6,564 nt of DNA from CAZXCK01 sp964639225 (GTDB lineage: Bacteria > Chloroflexota > Anaerolineae > Aggregatilineales > Phototrophicaceae). The stretch lies in assembly GCA_964639225.1 (NCBI GenBank), contig CAZXCK010000184.1, positions 1 to 6,564 on the forward strand, read 5' to 3'. The notes beneath the pieces were generated by a model. That model saw only the letters and a list, made by a program, of their open reading frames with translations. It was not told the origin of the DNA and did not search any database. Made by a program: the position numbers and the translations under genes. Below are positions 1 through 6,424 of the stretch, in pieces (within the stretch, counting starts at the first letter, position 1; every line of letters begins with the position of its first letter).

Positions 1-41
1 GTCCGCTCCTGTGAGAAAACTACCGGGCGCTGGCGCATGTG

Positions 42-50
42 TGTTATGCT
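42..50 (+). promoter_or_regulatory. Candidate extended -10 promoter for the left operon
   Basis: The sequence TGT-TATGCT fits an extended -10 element: TGn directly before a hexamer that matches TATAAT at 4 of 6 positions. No good -35 hexamer lies 16-18 bases upstream, which is tolerable for an extended -10 site. Transcription would start near 57, leaving a leader of about 47 bases before the TTG start at 104. This also argues against translation from the GTG at 11. It is a pattern-only call. Confidence 0.35.
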
Positions 51-90
51 TCGTCACAGTTCGCTGTATGGTTTGTCAGCTTAACCAACC

Positions 91-96
91 AGAGGA
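91..96 (+). promoter_or_regulatory. Ribosome binding site deciding a TTG start
   Basis: AGAGGA lies 7 bases before the TTG at 104. The in-frame GTG at 11 and ATG at 68 have no purine-rich Shine-Dalgarno stretch in front of them. The antiporter gene further right uses the same arrangement (GGAG, 7 bases, TTG), so TTG use looks normal in this genome. Confidence 0.6.
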
Positions 97-103
97 TTCC
101 GAC

Positions 104-2551
104 TTGCCCCGCGTCATCGCTAAGCAAAGCGTCAGGCACAGCGCCGTGTATCTGCTCTATCTGGCTGTGGCGGCGGTGATTACCTGGCCGCTGGTCACCG
201 TGATGGAGTCGACGCTGTTCGGCGGCTTCCTCACTGACGCCTACCAGACCGCCCGCCACATCTGGTGGATTCAGCACGCCATCACCACCGGCCAGAGCGT
301 CATCTTCCAGCCCGCCCTCGGCTACCCTGACGGCCTGCATGGTGCCTGGCTGTGGGCCAGCCCCCTGGAATACTTCCCGGGCTGGCTGTTCGCCTTTGTG
401 CTGCCGGTCAACAGCGCCACCAATCTCATGCTGCTGGTGCAGATGGCGCTCAACGGCTGGGCGGTTTATGTGCTGGCCCGTCACCTCACGCGCCACGAGG
501 CCGCCGCGCTCATCGCCGGGCTGATCTTCCTCGCGTACCCCGCCCTGCAGAGCCGCATCTACGGCGGGCATGTGGGCGTGCTGGCCCTGTGGCCGCTGCC
601 GCTCAGTCTGTACGCGCTCCACCGCCTGGCCGCCGACCGCCGCCGCCGCTGGTACATCCTGGCGGCGCTCCTGTTCGCACTCAGCATCGCCGGTAACAGT
701 ACGCTGCTCGTCTATTATCTGCTGCCGGTGATGGCGGTGTTTTGTGCCTATCTGCTGCTGACCGGCCAGTATATCTGGCTGCGACGGTCGCTGCTGGCGA
801 TGATAGGCGGCGGCCTGCTGGCTCTCGCGCTGCTGGTGCCGCTGGCCCTGGAGACGCGCAGCGCCCCCCAGTACAACCCGGACATCGGCGGCTCGATCAC
901 CTACAGCGCCGACCTGCTCGCGGTTGTCTCGCCCTCGTTCTTCCATCCGCTGTTCGAGCATGTAGACTATCCCCGGCGCGTGCTGGGCGTCAATCTGCTG
1001 GAAGGCACCGGCTACCTGGGCCTTATCGCGCTGGGGCTGGCGCTGATCGGCGTGCTGCGACGGCGGGCGGCGCGCTGGTGGCTGGCCCTGGCGCTGATCG
1101 CCTGGGTGCTGTCGCTGGGGCCGCTGCTCAAAGTGTTCGATCAGCCGGTTATGCTGGGCGTGGACGATTTCGCCAGCTATATCGTCATGCCCTGGGCCTT
1201 TATTCAGCAACTGCCGGTTTTCGACATCAGCCGCACCCCCGGACGCTTCAACCTGACGCTAGGGCTGGCGCTGGCCATTATGGCCGGCTACGGCGCGGCG
1301 ATTCTGTGGCGCTGGCTCACGCCTCGCCTGCGGCTGCGCTGGCGCGGGGCGCTTTGGCTGGCGCTGGCCTTGCTCATCCTGTTCGAGTACCAGATGTTCT
1401 GGCCCATGCCCGGCGATGACGCCCGCGTACCCGCCGAGGTGCGCGCGCTGGCCGGGCAGGGCGATGGACGCGCCGTGTTCAATGTGCCCTGGGATAACCG
1501 TCTGCTGGCCAAGCGTGGCCTGTGGCTGCAGGCCTATCACCAGCAGCCGATGCTGGCCGGGCAGTTCATCCGCGACACGCCCGTCAATCCGGCGCGGCTG
1601 GCCGTGCTCCAGGCGACACTCGACCCGGCCCTGCTCAACACCGCCGGGGTAGGTGTCGTCATCTGGCACAAAGAGGCCAGCGAGGAGTCGGCGCGGTTGG
1701 GCCAGCGCGCCCGCGATCAGCTCGGCGCGCCCCGCTTCGAGGATGACCGGCTGGCCCTGTTCGATGTGCCCGTGCCGGTGGCGTCGGATGGCGCGGCGGT
1801 GGCGTTCGTCGCCGTTCCCGCCGTTGACGATGGCGAATCGTTGGCGACCGGTGGCGCTGTCTATCTGTACGCGCCCGCCCCCGGCTGGGTCGATCTCGAC
1901 CTGACGCTGCGCCCGACTCCCGCCACCGGCGACCCGCGCGCCGTCAGCCTGCTGCTGGATAACGCCCCGGTTCATCGCTGGACTGTAGACGCCGGTTCCG
2001 GGCCAGCGACCCGTACCCTTTACCTGCCCGAGGCGGGCTTTTACACAGCGCGGCTGGAACTCGACCCGCCCTGTCCGCAGGCCATCAGCCCGGCGCTGAC
2101 CTGCCGCGCACTGGCCGTCGATGAAGTGACGGCGCGCTTCGTCGCCGAGAACGAGGACGGAGTCGCTGGTGTCGCTTTCGAGCGCGACCTGATGCTGCGC
2201 CGCGCCGACCTGGACACAGCGGACGCCGGTCGCGGCGCGCTGACCGTCCGCCTGTGGTGGGACGCTGGCCAGCCAATCAGCGGCGACGACGTGCGCTTTG
2301 TTCACGTCATCGGGCCGGATGGCGTGCAGGTGACCGGCATCGACTCGCCGCCGGGCGCGTTCGTCGGACAGCTTATGGAGACGCTGACACTCGATCTGCC
2401 GCCGGACCTTGCGCCGGGCGCGTATCGTGTGTATACCGGATGGTATCGCTATCCGTCGCTGGAACGCTTCGCCGTGCTGGACGACCGGCCAGAAGCGGTC
2501 AACCGGCTGGTTCAGGTGGGCGCTTTCACCATCGACGGTGATGAGCCTTAA
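104..2551 (+). CDS. GT-C-like polytopic membrane protein (putative glycosyltransferase) with large beta-rich C-terminal region
   Basis: A protein of 815 residues if the TTG at 104 is used. The N-terminal half (about 13-431) has roughly ten or eleven hydrophobic helices. An acidic residue, Asp45, sits in the first outside loop (DAYQ, 45-48), where GT-C enzymes that use polyprenyl-phosphate sugars carry a catalytic Asp. SRTPGRF (376-382) and the LQAYHQQPMLAG stretch (475-486) resemble conserved spots I know from large membrane proteins of Chloroflexota distantly related to the PMT/YfhO type. After about 435 the protein is soluble and probably outside the cell. The last part (about 690-815) is a beta-sandwich-like module seen at the end of many such proteins (LTVRLWW, later APGAYRVYTGWY). 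The likely role is transfer of a sugar from a lipid carrier to a surface glycan or protein; substrate and activity are unknown. The lipoprotein gene begins 19 bases downstream, suggesting cotranscription. A GT-C-like protein without catalysis remains possible. Confidence 0.75.
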   Translation: MPRVIAKQSVRHSAVYLLYLAVAAVITWPLVTVMESTLFGGFLTDAYQTARHIWWIQHAITTGQSVIFQPALGYPDGLHGAWLWASPLEYFPGWLFAFVLPVNSATNLMLLVQMALNGWAVYVLARHLTRHEAAALIAGLIFLAYPALQSRIYGGHVGVLALWPLPLSLYALHRLAADRRRRWYILAALLFALSIAGNSTLLVYYLLPVMAVFCAYLLLTGQYIWLRRSLLAMIGGGLLALALLVPLALETRSAPQYNPDIGGSITYSADLLAVVSPSFFHPLFEHVDYPRRVLGVNLLEGTGYLGLIALGLALIGVLRRRAARWWLALALIAWVLSLGPLLKVFDQPVMLGVDDFASYIVMPWAFIQQLPVFDISRTPGRFNLTLGLALAIMAGYGAAILWRWLTPRLRLRWRGALWLALALLILFEYQMFWPMPGDDARVPAEVRALAGQGDGRAVFNVPWDNRLLAKRGLWLQAYHQQPMLAGQFIRDTPVNPARLAVLQATLDPALLNTAGVGVVIWHKEASEESARLGQRARDQLGAPRFEDDRLALFDVPVPVASDGAAVAFVAVPAVDDGESLATGGAVYLYAPAPGWVDLDLTLRPTPATGDPRAVSLLLDNAPVHRWTVDAGSGPATRTLYLPEAGFYTARLELDPPCPQAISPALTCRALAVDEVTARFVAENEDGVAGVAFERDLMLRRADLDTADAGRGALTVRLWWDAGQPISGDDVRFVHVIGPDGVQVTGIDSPPGAFVGQLMETLTLDLPPDLAPGAYRVYTGWYRYPSLERFAVLDDRPEAVNRLVQVGAFTIDGDEP

Positions 2552-2570
2552 CGATCATAAAGGGGCCATT

Positions 2571-3356
2571 ATGTTTAGAAACAGTTTGCTGGCTGTTGTG
2601 CTGGCCCTGCTGCTGACCGCCTGCGCCACGCCCGCCGAGCCGTCGCCGACCGCCGTCGCCCGTGTGCGCCAGTTGGCCACCATCGCGCCCACCGCCACCC
2701 CAGACGACGCCCAGCGACTCGCGGCGCAGCAGACGGCCCAGGCGCAGGTGACCCCCAGCCCGGCCCCCAGCGCCACGCCGACACCCTACGTGGGCGTGTT
2801 CCTGGGCGAAGTCGAGGCCGACCGGCCCATCATGGACCTGGCCCAGTTGGATATCATTCCGACGCGCAGCGCCGCCGCCATGCTGCCGCTGCTGTGCGAA
2901 ATCCCGGTGGGCGACGAATTCGGCACCGCCTGGGCTACCGAATCGCGCGTGTTCAACGGGCTGGGCTGTCCCATTCAGGAGCATTACGGCTTCGTCGGCA
3001 CGGTCCAGGTCTTTGAGCGCGGCGTGATGTACCTGCGCCCGGACACCGTCGAACTGTGGGCCATCGTGCCGGGGCCGTCGTTCGGGGTAGGGCAGTACTG
3101 GTACATCGACCAGTCGGTGCCCGTTTCCACCGAGGGGCTGGTGCCGCCGTCCGGGCGGTTTGTGCCGGAAGGCGTGATGGGCGGCATCTGGGCCAGTAAC
3201 ACCGAAATACGCAGCACAATGGGCTACGGCATCACACCGCCGCAGGATATTGACGTGACTTTGCAGCGCTTCGAGGGCGGCACGCTGTTCATGGATCGCA
3301 CCGTAGGCCAGGTCTTCGCCCTGCTGGTGAACGGCAGCGCCTTCGGCCCGTATTGA
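2571..3356 (+). CDS. Lipoprotein with duplicated C-terminal module
   Basis: A protein of 261 residues. The ATG at 2571 is chosen because AAAGGGG lies 5 bases before it and a classic lipoprotein signal follows: basic residue, hydrophobic core, lipobox LTAC with lipidated Cys18. The frame is open further upstream to 2409, but that part overlaps the preceding gene and would bury the signal peptide. Residues about 19-75 are a flexible Ala/Thr/Pro/Gln-rich linker with TP-type repeats. The folded part contains two similar segments, about 121-165 and 207-252. Each starts with W-A and has a Gly-rich turn in the middle (GLGCP in the first, MGYGI in the second). Each then shows QxFExG followed by a beta strand ending in an aromatic-Ala-hydrophobic stretch (LWAI, VFALL). 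The layout recalls LGFP-like or other short beta repeats, but I cannot assign a family. Cys109 and Cys133 could form a disulfide. Expected location is the outer face of the membrane. Function unknown. Confidence 0.85.
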   Translation: MFRNSLLAVVLALLLTACATPAEPSPTAVARVRQLATIAPTATPDDAQRLAAQQTAQAQVTPSPAPSATPTPYVGVFLGEVEADRPIMDLAQLDIIPTRSAAAMLPLLCEIPVGDEFGTAWATESRVFNGLGCPIQEHYGFVGTVQVFERGVMYLRPDTVELWAIVPGPSFGVGQYWYIDQSVPVSTEGLVPPSGRFVPEGVMGGIWASNTEIRSTMGYGITPPQDIDVTLQRFEGGTLFMDRTVGQVFALLVNGSAFGPY

Positions 3357-3388
3357 TAGTCGATTTACCCACCCGAAAGGATTCGAGC

Positions 3389-4309
3389 ATGTCTGGCATT
3401 ATCGTAGCAGGCAGCATCAACATGGACGTCGTCGCCCAGACGGAGCGCCTTCCCCGGCCTGGCGAGACCGTCAAAGGCACTGATCTTCACTATTTACCCG
3501 GCGGCAAGGGGTCGAATCAGGCGGTGGCCGCCAGCCGCCTGGCCGATGGCGTGCGCCTGGTGGGGCGACTGGGCCGCGATGCCTTCGGCGACACGCTGAC
3601 CGCCTTCCTGCAGCAGGAAAACCTCGACCTCTCCGCCGTGCGCTATTCCGACAGCGCGCCCAGCGGCACCGCCATCATCGTCGTCGATGCTGCTTCAGAG
3701 AACACCATCGTCATCATTCCCGGCAGCAACGCCGAGGTCAGCCCGGCTGACGTGGAAGCCGTCGAACTGGCGGCGGGCGATGTCGTCGTGTCCGTATTTG
3801 AAATCCCGCAGGAGACGATCCTGCGCCTGTTCCAGCGCGCTCGCCAGGCTGGTGCGCGCACCGTCATCAACCCGGCCCCCGCAGCCGAGATGATGCCCGG
3901 CCTGCTGGAGTTTATCGACGTGCTGGTGGTCAACGAGACCGAGCTGGCCTTCTTCGCGGGCGCGCCCGATGTCGCCGAAGACCTGGACACCGTGCGCCAG
4001 CAGGCGCTGGCTCTGCGTGCCGACCCGCAGCAGGTGGTCGTCGTCACGCTGGGCGCGCGCGGCGTGGTCTGCATTCAGGGCGACGACTTTGTGCATGTGG
4101 CAGGTCGCCGGGTACAGGCTGTCGATACCACCGGCGCTGGCGACTGTTTCGTGGGCGCGCTGGCGGTGGCCCTGTCCGAAGGCCAGGAACTGCGCGCCGC
4201 GCTGAACTTCGCCAACACTGCCGCCGCCTTGAGCGTGCAGAAGTTAGGCGCGTCCACATCCATGCCCCGCCGCGCCGACGTTGAAGCGGCCATGAACACA
4301 GCGATTTAA
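3389..4309 (+). CDS. rbsK: Ribokinase (PfkB family)
   Basis: A cytoplasmic sugar kinase of 306 residues, the usual ribokinase length. It phosphorylates D-ribose with ATP to ribose 5-phosphate, feeding the pentose phosphate pathway and nucleotide synthesis. The start is the ATG at 3389, 7 bases after GAAAGGA. The TTG at 3353 overlaps the previous stop and adds an unconserved extension. The substrate-binding signature is present (GSINMD at 8-13, GGKGSNQA at 38-45), as are NPAPA (161-165), the NETE metal/phosphate motif (182-185) and TLGARG (220-225). The PfkB signature DTTGAGD (246-252) forms the anion hole and ends in the catalytic base Asp252. All key residues are intact. No ribose transporter, RbsD or LacI-type regulator is in view, and its partners here are a membrane protein and a lipoprotein. 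Other PfkB kinases are possible, but the N-terminal motif fits ribokinase best. Confidence 0.92.
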   Translation: MSGIIVAGSINMDVVAQTERLPRPGETVKGTDLHYLPGGKGSNQAVAASRLADGVRLVGRLGRDAFGDTLTAFLQQENLDLSAVRYSDSAPSGTAIIVVDAASENTIVIIPGSNAEVSPADVEAVELAAGDVVVSVFEIPQETILRLFQRARQAGARTVINPAPAAEMMPGLLEFIDVLVVNETELAFFAGAPDVAEDLDTVRQQALALRADPQQVVVVTLGARGVVCIQGDDFVHVAGRRVQAVDTTGAGDCFVGALAVALSEGQELRAALNFANTAAALSVQKLGASTSMPRRADVEAAMNTAI

Positions 4310-4336
4310 CGCTTCCACAAGGCTTAATGCGCTTAC

Positions 4337-4351
4337 CCCCAATTATTGGGG
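4337..4351 (+). terminator. Perfect hairpin just after rbsK
   Basis: CCCCAA-TTA-TTGGGG is a perfect 6-bp stem with a 3-base loop, 27 bases after the rbsK stop. It is followed by ATTCTTT, a weak T-rich stretch. It may be a weak terminator, an mRNA 3' end stabiliser, or a small operator. The stem is short and the T-run interrupted, so termination is uncertain. Confidence 0.4.
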
Positions 4352-4389
4352 ATTCTTTCAGCCCTGCGCGGCAGTATATCTAGTAGAGT

Positions 4390-4439
4390 AAGTGATGCGA
4401 GGCGGGTGATGTGACGCCGAAGCATCACTTGTCTTTTTT
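4390..4439 (+). terminator. Intrinsic (Rho-independent) terminator between rbsK and the antiporter gene
   Basis: The arms AAGTGATGC (4390-4398) and GCATCACTT (4422-4430) are perfectly complementary over 9 bp. An inner stem GGCG (4401-4404) with CGCC (4415-4418) can extend the fold. GTC and six T residues (4434-4439) follow directly. This is the layout of an intrinsic terminator and would end the three-gene left operon. It also lies 55 bases upstream of the antiporter start, so it could instead act as an attenuator in that gene's leader if a promoter lies upstream. I found no convincing promoter here. Confidence 0.7.
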
Positions 4440-4483
4440 GTCCGGTGGTTAACCGGGCATCTGCAATGTTCGCAGCATTGAAC

Positions 4484-4487
4484 GGAG
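4484..4487 (+). promoter_or_regulatory. Ribosome binding site deciding a TTG start
   Basis: GGAG lies 7 bases before the TTG at 4495. The resulting protein starts exactly where CaCA antiporters usually start, directly at the first transmembrane helix. Confidence 0.65.
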
Positions 4488-4494
4488 TTCTAAC

Positions 4495-5460
4495 TTGATT
4501 CTGAATTTTATCCTGCTGGCCGCTGGCCTGCTGGGACTGTTCTTCGGCGGCGACTGGCTGATCAGGGGCGCGTCTCGTCTGGCGCGGTCCTTCGGCATCT
4601 CGGCGCTGATCATCGGCCTCACGGTCGTCTCGTTCGGGACGTCGCTGCCAGAGCTGATCGTCAGCCTGAATGCGGCCCTCATAGACAGCAGCGACATCGC
4701 CATTGGCAACGTCGTTGGTTCCAACATCGCCAACATCGGCCTGATTCTGGGTGTCGCCGGCCTGATCTATCCCATCGCCGTGCGGCGCTCGTTACTGCGG
4801 CGCGATATGCCCATTATGCTGGGCGTGATGTTTGTCGCCTACCTGATGGTACTCGACGGCGAGATCAGCCGCATCGACGGCGGTCTGCTGTTCCTGGGGC
4901 TGCTGGCTTTTATGGGGTTGATGCTGCTCATCGCCTGGAGGGAAAACCACAAACCGCTGACGGCGGCCCAGCAGGCCGAGGTCGAGGCGCAGGAAGGCCC
5001 GACCATCCTCAAAAACCAGCGCGGGCGCGAGGTGGTGCGTCTGGTGGCGGGTCTGGTGCTGCTGGTGATCGGCGCCCGGTTGACCGTCGATAACGCCATC
5101 GAGATCGCCCGCTTCATCGGCGTCAGCGAGCTGGTGATCGGCATCACCCTGGTGGCGCTGGGAACCTCGCTGCCAGAGCTGGCCGCGTCGGGTATCGCTG
5201 CCATGCGCCACCAGAGCGACATCGCCATCGGCAACGTGCTCGGCTCCAATATCTTTAACGTGCTCAGCATCCTGGGCATCACCGCGCTGGTCAAACCCAT
5301 CAGCGTCAACGAGCGCATCGTCGAGTTCGACGGTCTGGTGATGCTTGCCTTTGGCCTGCTGCTGGTCCCGTTCGTCTGGAACCGGCAGATCAGCCGCGTC
5401 GAGGCAGGCATTCTGCTGGTGGCTTATGTCGCATTCATCGTGGCGACAGTCGCCCTGTAG
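4495..5460 (+). CDS. Calcium/sodium antiporter, CaCA family (YrbG-like)
   Basis: An inner-membrane cation exchanger of 321 residues, close to the roughly 320 typical of bacterial YrbG-type proteins. The two alpha repeats that form the ion path are both intact and point in opposite directions in the membrane. The first has GTSLPEL (48-54) and GNVVGSN (71-77); the second has GTSLPEL (223-229) and GNVLGSN (246-252). Glu53 and Glu228 match the paired glutamates that bind Ca2+ and Na+ in the archaeal exchanger NCX_Mj. About ten helices are expected, with a charged cytoplasmic loop at about 148-180 between the two halves. The likely job is extrusion of Ca2+ using the Na+ gradient; some relatives prefer H+ or K+, so ion specificity is inferred. 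Translation starts at TTG. The gene lies after a terminator and converges with the next gene at a gap of only 4 bases. Confidence 0.93.
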   Translation: MILNFILLAAGLLGLFFGGDWLIRGASRLARSFGISALIIGLTVVSFGTSLPELIVSLNAALIDSSDIAIGNVVGSNIANIGLILGVAGLIYPIAVRRSLLRRDMPIMLGVMFVAYLMVLDGEISRIDGGLLFLGLLAFMGLMLLIAWRENHKPLTAAQQAEVEAQEGPTILKNQRGREVVRLVAGLVLLVIGARLTVDNAIEIARFIGVSELVIGITLVALGTSLPELAASGIAAMRHQSDIAIGNVLGSNIFNVLSILGITALVKPISVNERIVEFDGLVMLAFGLLLVPFVWNRQISRVEAGILLVAYVAFIVATVAL

Positions 5461-5464
5461 CCGC

Positions 5465-5710
5465 TCAGGACGGGTCCTGCATCTGGCGCACGTCGAGTTC
5501 GTAAAGCACGCGCTGCTTGACCGACTCGCCGAAGATGGCGATCCCGGCATTAAGCGCGACCAGGCCGATGACGCCTTTGATGAACCACTTCAGAAAGCCT
5601 TTGCCGCGCGCTTTGGTGGCGATCGCCTCGCCGGTGATGCTCATTCCCAGGCCAATCAGCACCAGGCCGCGCGGGGCCAGCTCGTCCCATTTTTCGTAAT
5701 GCTCGTTCAT
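5465..5710 (-). CDS. Small two-helix membrane protein, unknown function
   Basis: A protein of 81 residues. The ATG at 5710 is preferred because AGGAGA lies 5 bases upstream. The frame extends to 5773, but that extension has no ribosome site and an unlikely sequence. Residues 1-12 are polar and charged (NEHYEKWDEL). Two hydrophobic segments follow at about 13-30 and 44-64, separated by a basic loop rich in Lys, Arg and Gly (about 32-43) that should face the cytoplasm. The tail is charged (VKQRVLYELDVRQMQDPS). I do not recognise a family. It has its own candidate promoter at 5746-5773 and converges with the antiporter gene, so no shared transcript is implied. The ribosome site, hydrophobic pattern and compact spacing make it likely to be real. 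Confidence 0.72.
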   Translation of the reverse strand: MNEHYEKWDELAPRGLVLIGLGMSITGEAIATKARGKGFLKWFIKGVIGLVALNAGIAIFGESVKQRVLYELDVRQMQDPS

Positions 5711-5745
5711 GACTGTCTCCTGTATGGCGGTCGCTGCATGTGCAT

Positions 5746-5773
5746 AGTGTAACCGGCCCGCGCCGCCCGGCAA
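5746..5773 (-). promoter_or_regulatory. Candidate sigma-70-like promoter for the small membrane protein
   Basis: Read on the minus strand, TTGCCG (5773-5768) and TACACT (5751-5746) are separated by 16 bases. Each matches the consensus at 4 of 6 positions. Transcription would start near 5739, about 29 bases before the ATG at 5710. The -35 box falls inside the hairpin that ends the upstream lipoprotein gene. Confidence 0.38.
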
Positions 5774-5793
5774 GTTAGCGTTGCCTTAGGGCG
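5764..5793 (-). terminator. Hairpin at the 3' end of the lipoprotein gene, stop codon in a bulge
   Basis: CGCCC-GGCAA (5764-5773) pairs with TTGCC and GGGCG (5781-5785 and 5789-5793) around a 7-base loop, giving 10 bp. The only interruption is a 3-base bulge, which is exactly the TAA stop codon of the lipoprotein gene. No T-run follows on the minus strand, so it is not a standard intrinsic terminator. It may help stop transcription by another route or protect the mRNA end. Confidence 0.4.
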
Positions 5794-6379
5794 CGCGGAT
5801 ATCGTAGCTCAGTTCGTAGGTTCCGCTCAGATTCTGGAAGGCGCCAGCCACCTGGTAAGTGCCTGTCGTCTCGATAGGCACCTCGGCGCTGGCCTGCACC
5901 GACGCGCTGAACATGGCGCGCCAGATGATCTCACCAGCGGGGTCGCGCACGATGACGAACACCCGCCCCCGGTCCGGGTTGTTGATCAGCACATCGTAGT
6001 TGACGATCAGCGTCTGCCCGGCGCGCAGTTGCAGTTCGCTCACCTCGGAGTAGGTGTCCGGGAACAGGGCGGCGTCGGCATCTTCCGGTATAGGGTCACC
6101 GGTATCTGTACCGCCGGTATCTGTACCGGCGGGAATGGCCGTCGGCGGCAGCGACAGGTCCAGCGTCGGCGCGCTAACGTCGTCCGCTTCGGTCTGGTCG
6201 CGGACCGTCGGGATGATGATCTCAAACGGGTCGTCCTCAGGTGTGTTTGTCGGCTCTTCGAGTATTTCGGGCGTTGGTGTTGGCCAGTCTGGGGCGGTCG
6301 GGCTGCCCCGATTACAGCCCGCCAGCAGCAAAAGCAGCGCCAGCAGAGCTATCAGCATTGGAGTTAATTTCACGGGCAT
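5786..6379 (-). CDS. Lipoprotein with Thr/Pro/acidic linker and beta-rich C-terminal domain
   Basis: A protein of 197 residues. The ATG at 6379 is chosen because AAGGA lies 4 bases upstream, and the protein then starts with a perfect lipoprotein signal: Lys4, a Leu-rich core, and the lipobox LAGC with lipidated Cys22. The frame stays open to 6526, but that extension covers the promoter. Residues about 23-105 are a low-complexity linker with TP repeats and many Asp and Glu, including a tandem GTDTG pair at about 85-94. Residues about 110-197 look like one beta-sandwich domain: a first strand around LRAGQTLIVNYDV, then VIVRDPAGEIIW, later TTGTYQVAGAF and a last strand YELSYDIRAP. This order (AG-start, DP-G turn, TGTY strand) resembles GOLD/p24-like or related beta-sandwich domains, but only by eye. 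It is expected to be anchored outside the membrane. No enzymatic motif is visible. It is separated from the small membrane protein gene by 75 bases. Confidence 0.83.
   Translation of the reverse strand: MPVKLTPMLIALLALLLLLAGCNRGSPTAPDWPTPTPEILEEPTNTPEDDPFEIIIPTVRDQTEADDVSAPTLDLSLPPTAIPAGTDTGGTDTGDPIPEDADAALFPDTYSEVSELQLRAGQTLIVNYDVLINNPDRGRVFVIVRDPAGEIIWRAMFSASVQASAEVPIETTGTYQVAGAFQNLSGTYELSYDIRAP
6101..6130. repeat. 15-base tandem repeat inside the lipoprotein gene
   Basis: Two adjacent 15-base units, GGTATCTGTACCGCC and GGTATCTGTACCGGC, differ at one base. On the minus strand they encode two GGTDT-like pentapeptides in the linker. A weaker third copy may start at 6087. The unit length keeps the frame, so changes in copy number would only lengthen or shorten the linker. 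Confidence 0.85.
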
Positions 6380-6424
6380 GTAATCCTTACGCTTACCTTC
6401 AGGCGATGGAAACACATCCACCCC

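Noticed and set aside
11..103. Earlier starts (GTG at 11, ATG at 68) for the membrane protein
   Set aside because: No Shine-Dalgarno sequence precedes them and a candidate -10 element lies at 42-50. The TTG at 104 has AGAGGA at good spacing and places the first helix normally.
44..1210. Long minus-strand open frame (388 codons) opposite the membrane protein gene
   Set aside because: Its product is extremely rich in Gln, His, Arg and Gly with no domain pattern, as expected from the antisense of a GC-rich gene. The plus-strand frame gives clear membrane helices.
1259..2305. Long minus-strand open frame (348 codons) in the second half of the same gene
   Set aside because: Same antisense composition bias and no ribosome site or recognisable motif; the plus strand is clearly coding.
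4310..4494. A known metal-sensing riboswitch upstream of the antiporter
   Set aside because: I looked for a conserved core such as that of the yybP-ykoY class and saw none; only simple hairpins are present.
4792..5550. Minus-strand open frame (252 codons) across the antiporter and small membrane protein genes
   Set aside because: The plus-strand antiporter has both intact alpha repeats. The antisense product is Gln/His/Asp-rich and has no family features.
5345..5752. Plus-strand open frame across the antiporter 3' end and the small minus-strand gene
   Set aside because: It would overlap two better-supported genes and lacks a ribosome site; the small gene has a ribosome site and two hydrophobic helices on the minus strand.
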